Both the position numbers and the translations under genes were made by a program. Below, in pieces: positions 16,896 to 24,262 of a DNA stretch of 55,169 nucleotides. The notes beneath the pieces were generated by a model that saw only the letters and a program-made list of their open reading frames with translations, was not told where the DNA came from and ran no database searches. The stretch's first letter is position 1; the number at the start of each line of letters is the position of its first letter. Source of the stretch: Devosia sp. (GTDB taxonomy: Bacteria; Pseudomonadota; Alphaproteobacteria; Rhizobiales; Devosiaceae); assembly GCA_026126125.1 (NCBI GenBank), contig JAHCJW010000008.1:1-55169 (forward strand), given 5' to 3'.

Positions 16896-17648
16896 TTGAG
16901 CACGCCTGATCCAATTACATCGCCGCTGATGCGCGACTGGAACTATGCAATGGCCCTTGCTTGGGTCGCGGAGTCGTTGGCACCCACCAACTTATTTACT
17001 CCTCCCCACGCAGTCGTGGCCGACGTTGCGCCGTTGCACCATGCCGATGGTGCGGGCGACCGGTCACACATCCTCCGAATCGAAGGGTATCTTGATAACT
17101 CCACCCGGTTCAGGGATGCCGCTGAGAGGTTGCTAGGCAATCTCATTGCTGGCGAGCTAATCGCCCGCGGCATTCCCAAAGGTGGCGATGAACGCGTTCA
17201 GATATCATCCGGCCAATGGGAGTTGCTGCGCGGTCCCCAGACACGCGGTGGCGCCGAGATTTGGTACAGCGACCAAGGCCTAGAATATTCCATGGTCGTG
17301 ATCAGCCGGCAGGCTCTTATGGACCGCTATCCCATCCTGTCGACCAAATTGTCGATGATGATCCGCGGGGGTCTTCTCCGAGCAAGCCAGAAGGCTCGCC
17401 CCACACTTGTTGTCCCGGACGAGAAGAAGCAAGCCAAGACCAGAAGGGGCGCTAAACCGAAGCCCATCTGGACAGAGGTCGAGAACTACGTGCTTCACCT
17501 TTGCCGCGAGAACGGTTCTCTTGGACAGGACCAGCCGGGCTGGGAAAATCAGGCCGCGGTCGAGGCCCTCGTGACTCAGTTTATCGAAGAGCGTGGATCG
17601 CCATCGTCTGAAAGCACAGTTCGCGCACATACAGCCACGGCTCTCTAA
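16896..17648 (+). CDS. Hypothetical protein of the integrative element, possibly C-terminally shortened
   Basis: 250 residues, function not recognised. The TTG start at 16896 is supported by a strong GAGGTGA site 5 bp upstream. Residues 1-150 are mixed alpha/beta with a YLDNSTRFRDAAERLLGNLIAGEL helix-rich stretch. A basic linker (KKQAKTRRGAKPKP, about 176-189) then leads to a C-terminal helical domain ending in ESTVRAHTATAL. After the TAA the same frame stays open for 13 more codons that read like a continuing helix (AAWKTIEAEKADN). A recent nonsense mutation is therefore possible. A strong terminator follows. Confidence 0.7.
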   Translation: MSTPDPITSPLMRDWNYAMALAWVAESLAPTNLFTPPHAVVADVAPLHHADGAGDRSHILRIEGYLDNSTRFRDAAERLLGNLIAGELIARGIPKGGDERVQISSGQWELLRGPQTRGGAEIWYSDQGLEYSMVVISRQALMDRYPILSTKLSMMIRGGLLRASQKARPTLVVPDEKKQAKTRRGAKPKPIWTEVENYVLHLCRENGSLGQDQPGWENQAAVEALVTQFIEERGSPSSESTVRAHTATAL

Positions 17649-17667
17649 GCAGCTTGGAAAACCATCG

Positions 17668-17720
17668 AAGCCGAAAAGGCCGATAATTGAACGGAACAAT
17701 TATCGGCCTTTTGTCGGCTT
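17668..17720. terminator. Strong bidirectional terminator-type hairpin
   Basis: A perfect 16-bp stem (17674-17689 with 17697-17712, loop AACGGAA) runs from AAAA to TTTT. A further outer pairing AAGCCGA / TCGGCTT extends it. It separates the integrase-side genes from the excisionase-like gene and the early operon. Confidence 0.85.
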
Positions 17721-17802
17721 TATCGGCGGACAGGGCCATTTTGCCTGCCCATTCTCCTCCCAGAAACCAGTGGTTCCCGCTGGTAATTTCGAAGGAGAGA
17801 TT

Positions 17803-18048
17803 ATGGGCGTCCACCCTCACAATTCGACCGACCAGATTGACCAGCACCCTCTCGAGGTGAAGCGCCTGCCGAACACGGCAGAAGCGGCTAAATTTCTCAA
17901 TCGTTCGGAGAACACTCTTCGCGTTGCCCGTGTTCGCGGCAACGGCCCCGCTTTCCGTAAATTCGGCCGCACCGTCCGCTATGCCGTCAAAGACCTGATT
18001 GACTACGTCGACCGCGCAAAGCGCACCAGCACCAGCCAGGCCGCCTGA
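17803..18048 (+). CDS. Excisionase/AlpA-like helix-turn-helix protein
   Basis: 81 residues. The start at 17803 follows GAAGGAGAG at good spacing; the longer open frame upstream runs through the terminator and is not used. The MerR/AlpA-like winged HTH fold is visible in LPNTAEAAKFLNRSENTLRVARVRGNGPAFRKFGRTVRYAVKDLIDYV. Small proteins of this type next to an integrase act as excisionase or early regulator. Which of these it does is not visible in the sequence. Confidence 0.8.
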   Translation: MGVHPHNSTDQIDQHPLEVKRLPNTAEAAKFLNRSENTLRVARVRGNGPAFRKFGRTVRYAVKDLIDYVDRAKRTSTSQAA

Positions 18049-18057
18049 TCAAAGGAA

Positions 18058-18089
18058 AAGCCCCAGCGGGAGCGAACCGCTAGGGCCTT
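18058..18089 (+). terminator. Imperfect hairpin between HTH gene and early operon
   Basis: AGCGG (18065-18069) pairs with CCGCT (18077-18081), and the flanking CCC and GGG extend the stem past a bulged A. No clear T-run follows, so it may be an attenuator or mRNA-stabilising hairpin rather than a full terminator. Confidence 0.35.
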
Positions 18090-18105
18090 AATAGGTAATC
18101 AGCAC

Positions 18106-18345
18106 ATGAACATCTATCACGGGCGCGCTTTGCCGCGCAACGACCTCGGCTTGCCTGATTTCTTCGGCCTGCCCCTTCTCGATTGGCGCGAGCCCGCCAA
18201 TTCCAGCCACCCTCATGACACCGGTTCGGCCAGCCTCACTCCCGGCGGCCGCATCATTTTCAACCGTACCCGGCGCCCGGTTTCGACCTGCAATCTGCTC
18301 GCCCGCCTCGCCGGCCTTGGATCGGAGGTCGAGCATGTCGGCTAA
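18106..18345 (+). CDS. Small hypothetical protein, first gene of early operon
   Basis: 79 residues, no recognised family. It is proline- and arginine-rich with few predicted secondary elements (MNIYHGRALPRNDLGLPDFF at the N-terminus). The ribosome-binding site is weak (TAGGTA). It overlaps the next gene by 11 bp, which supports a coupled operon. Of the genes in this operon it is the least certain to be real. Confidence 0.5.
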   Translation: MNIYHGRALPRNDLGLPDFFGLPLLDWREPANSSHPHDTGSASLTPGGRIIFNRTRRPVSTCNLLARLAGLGSEVEHVG

Positions 18346-18679
18346 GCTCAAATTCACTGCCACCATTCATGGCGCCGATGGCGACCGCAACATTGATCTT
18401 CTCGGCCGCGAGGCCTGGGCATTGCTCGAACTGGTAGAGGCCGGGTCCCGTGGCTGCACCCCCATCGACAATCCCGCCCCACGCTGGAGCCACTATGTCT
18501 GGCTATTGCGCAAGGACGGCTTCAGCGTCGAGACCATTGACGAAAGCCATGCTGGCCCGTTCGCCGGCTCCCATGCCCGCTATGTCCTGCACGATGATGT
18601 CACGCTCGAAGGCGGCAACTTAGCCGAATGGCGCCCCAATGGGGTTCGCTTTCCTGCTAAGCGGGGGGTGGCAGCATGA
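18335..18679 (+). CDS. Small winged-helix-like protein
   Basis: 114 residues. The ATG at 18335 has GGAGG upstream. The segment LLGREAWALLELVEAGSRGC (about residues 20-39) and the following WSHYVWLLRKDGFSVETIDESH with ARYVLHDDV resemble the HTH-plus-wing of small winged-helix proteins frequent in alphaproteobacterial prophages. It may bind DNA. Its stop overlaps the next start (ATGA), so it is translated together with the following gene. Confidence 0.7.
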   Translation: MSAKLKFTATIHGADGDRNIDLLGREAWALLELVEAGSRGCTPIDNPAPRWSHYVWLLRKDGFSVETIDESHAGPFAGSHARYVLHDDVTLEGGNLAEWRPNGVRFPAKRGVAA

Positions 18680-19389
18680 AGCCGATTGGCACCATTCCCT
18701 CGCCCTACGGTGTTCCGCTCAAGGTCTTCCACGACCCCGAACGGTCGGACAATCCCGACGACTGCTACTTCCACGACGCAAATGACTGCATGACGATGGC
18801 GGGCATTCACACACCCGCTGATCGCCAGAAGTGCTTCGCGGCAATGAAGGCTCTTATGGGTCGCGGCGGCATGCACTTCCAAGTCTTCCTCGATCACGGC
18901 GGACGCAAGATTCCCCGAGAGCCATTGGTTCAGCCGATTGCCAAAGCCTATGATGAGCTGCGACTTGTCGTCGGCAACGGCGAAGGCCGGGGCGCGCTGG
19001 AGAACTGGGCTACCCTTTGCCTGGATCATTCCGATTGGGCCGCCCGCTCCAAAGCCATGATCGATGCCATCGGCTCCGCTCGGAAGGAGATGAAATCCTG
19101 GCAGGCGCCAGGCTTTGTCGGTGCGCTGTCCTTGGCAAAGTTGGCAACCGGCGGCATGGAGCATCTGGGGGAACAAGAAATCGACTGCCTCGAAGCTGCA
19201 GCTTGGTACGCGGTTTCTGCCCATTCCCAATGGCGTGAGGCCGGGGTGCGCTGGCTGGAGCCTTTCCGCGACACGTGGTTTGCAGACTGGATCAGAACAC
19301 GCCCGGTCTATCGCCGTCACGTGGCAGACTGCCGTGAGGCCTTCACCGATTTGCCTTCCTGGCTCTGCGGGAAAGGCGGTGCGGCATGA
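18676..19389 (+). CDS. Hypothetical phage protein
   Basis: 237 residues, not recognised. It starts in an ATGA overlap with the previous gene and overlaps the next start in the same way. The N-terminal third contains a Cys/His-rich stretch (DDCYFHDANDCMTMAG), which could bind metal. A helical middle follows (ALENWATLCLDHSDWAARSKAMIDAIGSARKEM), and the C-terminus is rich in tryptophan and arginine (WLEPFRDTWFADWIRTRP). Its place in the operon before dnaB suggests an early function. Confidence 0.65.
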   Translation: MKPIGTIPSPYGVPLKVFHDPERSDNPDDCYFHDANDCMTMAGIHTPADRQKCFAAMKALMGRGGMHFQVFLDHGGRKIPREPLVQPIAKAYDELRLVVGNGEGRGALENWATLCLDHSDWAARSKAMIDAIGSARKEMKSWQAPGFVGALSLAKLATGGMEHLGEQEIDCLEAAAWYAVSAHSQWREAGVRWLEPFRDTWFADWIRTRPVYRRHVADCREAFTDLPSWLCGKGGAA

Positions 19390-19643
19390 GTTTGTGGAGC
19401 CATATCGAGCTGTCTGGTGGTCGCGTAAGTTCCGCCAGCGAGGAGGCCTCCGAAGGCGTTCGCGAACTGATCAGTCAAGTCGGCCGGTTTCGCTTCTTCA
19501 TCGAAGCTATCGACGTTGAAGGCGGTCGGCTGGGTTTAGATAGCTGCGCGGATTATGAAGCCGCGCTTCGGCGTGCGGAACTGGCCAGGCAGGATTTCGG
19601 TATCGATCATCCTGTCCGCGACAATATCGCGGGGTCTTACTGA
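19386..19643 (+). CDS. Small hypothetical protein, copy 1 of a tandem pair
   Basis: 85 residues, unknown function. It is clearly paralogous to the next gene, which has the same length. Shared features are W-x-HIEL-x2-G-x-V-x-SA near the N-terminus, a central A-x-D-x2-G-x2-LGLD-x3-DY, and a C-terminal AE-x-AR-x-DFGI-x2-PVR-x2-IA. It starts in an ATGA overlap and its stop codon shares a base with the next ATG. The fold looks alpha/beta and acidic. Confidence 0.7.
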   Translation: MSLWSHIELSGGRVSSASEEASEGVRELISQVGRFRFFIEAIDVEGGRLGLDSCADYEAALRRAELARQDFGIDHPVRDNIAGSY

Positions 19644-19900
19644 TGGCCCAGTGGAAACATATCGAACTGTGCGCAGGCAAGGTGACGTCGGCCCGTATCG
19701 AGACGCAGGACGCATTCTTCGACCTCACCGACTGGCACGAGCTATACCGATATTTCGTCTATGCCGTAGACGAGAACGGCGTCACGCTGGGGCTCGACAC
19801 GCTGGACGATTATCAGGACGCGTTTGAACAGGCCGAAAAGGCCCGTATCGATTTCGGCATCGGCATGCCCGTTCGCAATCGCATTGCGGAGGCGCACTGA
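19643..19900 (+). CDS. Small hypothetical protein, copy 2 of a tandem pair
   Basis: 85 residues, paralogous to the preceding gene over its whole length (about 40% of positions are identical by eye). The N-terminus is MAQWKHIELCAGKVTSARIE, and the C-terminus carries the shared DFGI and PVR blocks. Its TGA overlaps the next ATG. The pair arose by tandem gene duplication and has diverged considerably at the DNA level, so the duplication is not recent. Confidence 0.7.
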   Translation: MAQWKHIELCAGKVTSARIETQDAFFDLTDWHELYRYFVYAVDENGVTLGLDTLDDYQDAFEQAEKARIDFGIGMPVRNRIAEAH

Positions 19901-20073
19901 TGGCCACCGAACCCTCCACCATCGGCACCGCCGCCGAATGGCTGGCCACGAATTGGGAGAGCGCCGTCATTGGCGCTGCCCTCACCGCTCAATTGCGCGA
20001 ACGCTTTGGCCTTGAGTTTTCGGAAGCCGTAAAAGCCATCGCCGAAGCCAAGCGCCTGCGGGGTGGCAAATGA
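19900..20073 (+). CDS. Very small hypothetical protein before dnaB
   Basis: 57 residues: MATEPSTIGTAAEWLATN at the start and EAVKAIAEAKRLRGGK at the end. It has a TGATG junction with the gene before and an ATGA junction with dnaB after, which argues that it is translated. Two amphipathic helices are likely. A small helicase-loading or regulatory role is possible from position only. Confidence 0.6.
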   Translation: MATEPSTIGTAAEWLATNWESAVIGAALTAQLRERFGLEFSEAVKAIAEAKRLRGGK

Positions 20074-21488
20074 CCCGCGCCGGCTACGTTCCCGAAATCG
20101 AGCAGAACCTTTTGGGCGCTGTGCTCTCCGGAGGCGACCATCGTGGTGCCTTGGCGCGCATTTCTCCCGAGCAGTTCGAAGAACCGCCACATCGTGAGCT
20201 TTGGCGCCTCTGCCAGGCCGCGCAGGAGCAGTATGGCAATACAACCTTGCCGACGGTCGCTCGCCTTGCGTCCGCTGAGTTCAAGGACGGCTTTCAGACA
20301 CAAGTCGGCATGGCGCTGCCAGCCTATATGGCAGCGATGGTCGGAAACACCCCATTCGACGCCAAAACCATGCGCAGCGCGGTCAAAGCCCAGCTCGCGC
20401 AATGGGCCCGGCTCGGAGTGGCGACTGAAGCCGAGGCGATTGCCGCCGCCGCTGCAAACCCTTCAACAAATCCGGCCGATATCATTCGGACAGCGGTGGG
20501 CCGCATGGATGAGATTGCCTCGCACCTCCGAACCGGCGCCAGGACAAAGACACGCCAGACCTTTGCCGAGGCGGCACAGGAAGCCATCACCGCCAGCCTT
20601 GAGGCAAAGGCCCGTCGCGGACTCACTGGCATCACCACCGGCCTGGTGGACCTCGACCGCGCCACTGGCGGCCTTCAGCGCCGCGACTTGATCCTGATCG
20701 GCGCCAGGCCGTCCGTGGGCAAGACCACGCTCGGCACGTCCATCGCACGTTTCGCGGCTGCGTCTGGCGTGGGCGTCGGCTTCTTCAGCCTTGAAATGGA
20801 CAATGCCAAGCTCGCTGCCCGCATGGTCGCGGATATCGCCCATGAGCAGGACCAGCGCGTGCCCTATCAGGACATGATTGCTGGCCGCCTGACCGACCCT
20901 CAGGAAGAGGCCGCTGCGGCCGCGCTTGAGGCCTATGCGTCGCTTCCAGTGCTGATCGATGATGCCAGCAGCGTCACCATGGCGGAGATCCGCGCCAAGG
21001 CTGAAACTATGATGGAGGATGCCCAAGAGCGCGGAGTGGCCATCGGCATGCTGGTCATCGACCACCTCGGCAAGATCAAGCCATCGGCTCGCTACAGCGG
21101 TAACCGCAACAACGAGATTGGCGAAATCACCGATGGTGCCAAAGCACTGGCCCGTGAGTTCGACATGGCGGTGGTGCTACTGTCCCAGCTCAGCCGACAG
21201 GTCGAAAGCCGCGACGACAAGCGCCCGATGCTCAGCGATTTGCGCGATAGCGGCAATATCGAGCAGGACGCCGATACGGTCATGTTCCTGCATCGTGAGG
21301 CCTATTATCTCGAACGAGCCGCACCGGCAGATCCAGACGAGCGCATCGAGTGGCAAGCCAAGCTGGACGCGTGCCGCAGCAAGGGCGAACTCGCCATTGC
21401 CAAGCAGCGCAACGGCCCCTGCACCACCATTGACCTCCACATTGATGTTGCCTGTTCTGCCGTTCGGAACGCGGCCAGGAGCTTCTGA
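20070..21488 (+). CDS. Phage-type replicative DNA helicase (DnaB family)
   Basis: A 472-residue hexameric 5'-3' helicase of the DnaB type. The N-terminal helical domain begins EIEQNLLGAVLSGGDHR (9-25). The RecA-like C-terminal domain carries Walker A GARPSVGKTT (211-220), the FFSLEMDN strand, Walker B LVIDHLGKI and the DLRDSGNIEQDAD block. It starts in an ATGA overlap and is followed 2 bp later by the DUF1376 gene, forming the replication module of the element. It is more divergent than a chromosomal DnaB would be, so it is the element's own copy. Confidence 0.93.
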   Translation: MTRAGYVPEIEQNLLGAVLSGGDHRGALARISPEQFEEPPHRELWRLCQAAQEQYGNTTLPTVARLASAEFKDGFQTQVGMALPAYMAAMVGNTPFDAKTMRSAVKAQLAQWARLGVATEAEAIAAAAANPSTNPADIIRTAVGRMDEIASHLRTGARTKTRQTFAEAAQEAITASLEAKARRGLTGITTGLVDLDRATGGLQRRDLILIGARPSVGKTTLGTSIARFAAASGVGVGFFSLEMDNAKLAARMVADIAHEQDQRVPYQDMIAGRLTDPQEEAAAAALEAYASLPVLIDDASSVTMAEIRAKAETMMEDAQERGVAIGMLVIDHLGKIKPSARYSGNRNNEIGEITDGAKALAREFDMAVVLLSQLSRQVESRDDKRPMLSDLRDSGNIEQDADTVMFLHREAYYLERAAPADPDERIEWQAKLDACRSKGELAIAKQRNGPCTTIDLHIDVACSAVRNAARSF

Positions 21489-21490
21489 CC

Positions 21491-22456
21491 ATGGCGCAGT
21501 TTCCAGCACTTCCGCTCTGGACCGATGCCTACCTCGCTGACACTGGCCACCTGACCACATTGGAGCATGGCGCATATTTGATGTTGCTCATGTCCATGTG
21601 GCGTGCAGGCGGTGAATTGCCGAACGATGACCGGAAACTTGCCCGCTTCGCCAAGCTGACGACGCCCCAGTGGTTGCGTATCAAGGACACCATCATGGAG
21701 TTCATGACGGTGTCGGAAGACGGTCTCACCGTCTCTCAGGGACGGCTGGGCGACGAGCTGCAATACGTCCGGGATCATTCCAAAAAGCAGGCCAGAAACT
21801 CACGGCAAAGATGGGAAAATCGTACCGCAACCCCTGGACCTGTCGGACAGCACCCCAACCACCTGTCGGACGCCTCACAGGCTAACCCTCTGAAAACACT
21901 CAATGAGGGTGATGCCATGGGAATGCCAGATGCATCCCAAACCGATGCCCCCACACCCACACCCACTATAGTAGATACTAACGTATCTACTTTGTCCGAT
22001 CCTGCGGTATCGGACCGCGCGCCTTTGAAGCCGAAGAAGGGCAGGAACGGCTACACCGTCGAGTTCGAAGCTTTCTGGTCAGCATACCCATCTACGGAGG
22101 GCCAATCGAAGCTCAACGGCTTCAAGGCATGGCAGCGCCTCCGCCCGGATCAGCAGGTCCAGGCAATGGCTTCCCTCCCGGCTTATGCCGCCCACCTCAA
22201 GGCGGAAAGCTGGCGCAAGGTGAAGCACGTCCAAGGCTATCTCAGTGGCCGAATGTTCGAAACCATGGGCGCTGATGCCGTCACGGAGCTGGAAACGCCT
22301 ATCCAATGGCAGAAGCGCTTGGGCCATGCCCGCGCCCGGCACGAGTGGTTCCCGGTGAAGTGGGGGCCGGTCCCAGGTGCAGCCGGTTGCCGCGTTCCCT
22401 CCGACTTGCTCCAACCCGGCGATGGTGAAGGCTGGCAGGAAGCGAGGGCGGCTTGA
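21491..22456 (+). CDS. DUF1376 protein, phage replication-initiator-like
   Basis: 321 residues. The N-terminal DUF1376 domain (about residues 5-100: LPLWTDAYLADTGHLTTLEHGAYLMLLMSMWRAGG) is a winged-helix-like fold found in phage replication proteins that sit beside DnaB or DnaC homologues. A low-complexity linker (about 105-185, rich in Thr, Pro, Asp) leads to a C-terminal domain (VEFEAFWSAYPSTEGQSKLNGFKAWQRL) similar to other phage initiators. The DNA encoding the linker carries a striking repeat cluster (21950-22015). It overlaps the next gene by one base. Confidence 0.85.
   Translation: MAQFPALPLWTDAYLADTGHLTTLEHGAYLMLLMSMWRAGGELPNDDRKLARFAKLTTPQWLRIKDTIMEFMTVSEDGLTVSQGRLGDELQYVRDHSKKQARNSRQRWENRTATPGPVGQHPNHLSDASQANPLKTLNEGDAMGMPDASQTDAPTPTPTIVDTNVSTLSDPAVSDRAPLKPKKGRNGYTVEFEAFWSAYPSTEGQSKLNGFKAWQRLRPDQQVQAMASLPAYAAHLKAESWRKVKHVQGYLSGRMFETMGADAVTELETPIQWQKRLGHARARHEWFPVKWGPVPGAAGCRVPSDLLQPGDGEGWQEARAA
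21950..22015. other. Origin-like repeat cluster inside the DUF1376 gene
   Basis: A CCCACA-type direct repeat (about 21950-21966) is followed by a perfect 9-bp hairpin AGTAGATAC-TAAC-GTATCTACT (21970-21991), AT-rich against its surroundings. A second hairpin GTCCGAT / ATCGGAC (21994-22000 with 22009-22015) comes next. The cluster lies in the part of the gene that encodes an unstructured linker. Lambdoid phages keep their origin inside the initiator gene O in a comparable way. Function is inferred. Confidence 0.5.
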
Positions 22457-23391
22457 TGGAAGCCACCATGTCCAATTTTGACGCGGTGAAATTCCGCAAG
22501 GTGCGCGCCATGATGGACGGTGGTGCGACCGAGGGCGAGCGAACAGCCGCCAGGGGACGCGCGGAGGCGATTGCTGCAAAGGTTGGATGGGACCTGCATA
22601 CGGCGATTCAGTTCGATGATGCCCAACGCCGCCGGGCCGGAGATACCACCGGCCGGACCAGCACAACGCAGACATGGGAGGAGTATTGGGCGAAAGGGCA
22701 GGCCGAGCGCGAAGCCCGGTTCCGCGAAGCCGAGCGTCAACACGGCTCCTCGGAGAAGGCTTTTGCGGAAACCGACAGGGAACGCCGCCTGCGCCTCGCT
22801 CTGAAATCGCTGGCGGTGCGCTCGAAATATTCCAACAGTTCGAAATCCTATATCAGCGGTTTTGGAACGTGGACTGTGGGCGCGCCTGATGTAGATGTGC
22901 TGGCAGCGCTGGAGCGAGCCTATCCCCTGCCGACCAACCTACCGGGTGCCATGGCCGAATGGCAGGAGTGGGATGACCTGTTTGAGCTGCGCTTCGCCTA
23001 TGATCGGGATTACGATATCCCGATCCATGTACGGTGCCGCGTGGATGCGCTGGCGTCCATATTGGACACGATGCCGGCCCGGTCGTGGAGCGATTTCGAT
23101 ATCAGGATGCAGTGGCGCCGCCGTGGAATCGAGCGCGACCGCTGGCACGACATCAACGATGATATTGCCGCGCATGATCGGCTCGCCGCTGATCTCGCAT
23201 TCTTGCGGTCGATGGAAACCCCACCGTCCACAATGGACAGCAACCCGCGCCGGACCAATGCCGAAAAGCGCCAAGCCGTGCTGTCCATATTGGACACCCA
23301 CCCCGAACTGAGCGACCGGGAGATAGCTCGCCGTGCCGGCGTGAGCCCGCAGACTGTGAACAATTGGCGACGGCGGCGCTACGCCACCTGA
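22456..23391 (+). CDS. Hypothetical protein with C-terminal helix-turn-helix (DUF2786-like N-terminus)
   Basis: 311 residues starting with ATG at 22456 in a one-base overlap with the DUF1376 stop; a second ATG at 22468 is possible. The N-terminal block ATEGERTAARGRAEAIAAKVG resembles DUF2786-type helices. The middle is not recognised. The last 40 residues form a clear HTH (LSDREIARRAGVSPQTVNNW followed by four basic residues). Its own coding sequence contains three perfect and one imperfect GTCCA-N3-TGGAC palindromes, so it may bind sites in its own gene. Convergent with a higA remnant at its 3' end. Confidence 0.75.
   Translation: MEATMSNFDAVKFRKVRAMMDGGATEGERTAARGRAEAIAAKVGWDLHTAIQFDDAQRRRAGDTTGRTSTTQTWEEYWAKGQAEREARFREAERQHGSSEKAFAETDRERRLRLALKSLAVRSKYSNSSKSYISGFGTWTVGAPDVDVLAALERAYPLPTNLPGAMAEWQEWDDLFELRFAYDRDYDIPIHVRCRVDALASILDTMPARSWSDFDIRMQWRRRGIERDRWHDINDDIAAHDRLAADLAFLRSMETPPSTMDSNPRRTNAEKRQAVLSILDTHPELSDREIARRAGVSPQTVNNWRRRRYAT
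22470..22482. promoter_or_regulatory. Imperfect GTCCA-N3-TGGAC palindrome at gene start
   Basis: GTCCA-ATT-TTGAC differs at one base from the palindrome repeated near the end of the same gene. It overlaps the second possible start codon of the HTH protein. It is a candidate autoregulatory site. Confidence 0.35.
23055..23295. repeat. Three perfect copies of the palindrome GTCCA-N3-TGGAC
   Basis: Copies at 23055-23067 (spacer TAT), 23226-23238 (CAA) and 23283-23295 (TAT), all in the same codon phase. Two encode S-I-L-D-T and one encodes S-T-M-D-S. The last is extended to TGTCCA-TAT-TGGACA. Ten fixed bases found three times in 241 bp are not expected by chance. It may be an operator or partition-like cluster for the HTH protein. 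Confidence 0.6.
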
Positions 23392-23600
23392 AGGCGTTCA
23401 ATCTCCGCCAATTCCTGCACCAGAGCTTCGGACTCCTGGGCCAGATCATAGGCCGTCTGCATGCTCATCCAGAATTCCGGCGTCGTATCGAAGAACTTGG
23501 CCAGGCGCAGGGCGGTGTTTGTTGTGATCGGCGCCTGCTCGGTGGCAATGCGCTCGATACGGGTACGGGGAATATGCAGCTTGCGGGCCAGTCCGACGAC
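23379..23600 (-). pseudogene. Truncated HigA-type antitoxin remnant
   Basis: Reading the minus strand from about 23593 gives GLARKLHIPRTRIERIATEQ, then NTALRLAKFFDTTPEFWM and MQTAYDL, ending at the TAG at 23379-23381. This is the second half of the HTH and the C-terminal part of a HigA/VapI-family antidote. The normal N-terminus (HPGE...LLEEFL block) is missing, and no start codon with a ribosome-binding site precedes it. A 13-bp inverted repeat sits at the break. It overlaps the tail of the convergent gene by 13 bp. Confidence 0.75.
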
Positions 23601-23618
23601 GCAATGCCCGCAAGCTGC
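23576..23618. repeat. 13-bp perfect inverted repeat at the higA break
   Basis: GCAGCTTGCGGGC (23576-23588) and GCCCGCAAGCTGC (23606-23618) are exact inverse copies with a 17-bp spacer. The first copy encodes the ARKL part of the antitoxin HTH. The second lies where the antitoxin's N-terminus should be. This points to a short-repeat rearrangement. Confidence 0.65.
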
Positions 23619-23753
23619 GAAGGCGGGCTGAATGGGCTATCGATAATCTGAAAGTGCTTGCCGGCCGGCCTCAAGTTGGCGGTTCGCTGAATGCCTTTGC
23701 CGATCTGCTCGTTTGGTGCCCTGGCGTTTATGTGGTTTGCAGAGCAGGCATCC

Positions 23754-23777
23754 GGCCCGAGTGGATTTCGGGCCTTT
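23754..23777 (+). terminator. Terminator-type hairpin on the plus strand
   Basis: GGCCCGA (23754-23760) pairs with TCGGGCC (23768-23774), 7-nt loop, followed by TTTGCGTTTG. It could end transcripts that leave the replication operon. The region 23619-23875 holds no recognisable gene. Confidence 0.5.
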
Positions 23778-23875
23778 GCGTTTGTGGTGCATTTTTATCT
23801 CCGGTCATTCCCGGTGCGCCCCTATGGCGCCCGGTCATGATGCGGAGGTTGATGGCAGCGTTATACCTCATGGGC

Positions 23876-24253
23876 CTATGCCTGCTCGCCGGCCAGATGG
23901 TAAGGCCGTACCAGAATATCCGCAGGGATGTGCCACTTGGTGGAAATCTTGTGGACCATATCAACGTTCAAGGCGCGACGACGATTCAAGACCTCTGAGG
24001 CGCGGGAGCGCGACCCGAGCAGTTCGGCCAGTTCGGCTTGAGAATGGCCAAGGTCGCTGATCGCATAGCGAAGAACATCAACCGGGTCGGGAGCTTCGAT
24101 AGGCCAGCGGGTTTCTTCATAGGCTTCAACAAGCGTGGCAAGCACGTCGAGCTTGTCCCCGTCCGGCGAGCCGACAGGGGCACCCCAAAGGCGCTCAATC
24201 TCGGCTAGTGCTTCGGCGTGGTCCTCGTCGGAGCGGATTGGGCGAATGTCCAT
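23876..24253 (-). CDS. higA: HigA family antitoxin
   Basis: 125 residues, type II antitoxin of the COG5499 HigA group. The N-terminal part (MDIRPIRSDEDHAEALAEIERLW) is the toxin-binding helical region found in this group. The C-terminal HTH reads ISDLGHSQAELAELLGSRSRASEVLNRRRALN. It is the second gene of the pair, starting 9 bp after the toxin stop, the toxin-first order typical of hig loci. It should bind HigB and repress the shared promoter. Confidence 0.9.
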   Translation of the reverse strand: MDIRPIRSDEDHAEALAEIERLWGAPVGSPDGDKLDVLATLVEAYEETRWPIEAPDPVDVLRYAISDLGHSQAELAELLGSRSRASEVLNRRRALNVDMVHKISTKWHIPADILVRPYHLAGEQA

Positions 24254-24262
24254 GGTGTCCTC

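Noticed and set aside
23654..23998. A plus-strand gene between the higA remnant and higBA
   Set aside because: The frame runs through a terminator hairpin and into the antisense of higA. It has no start signal and no family.
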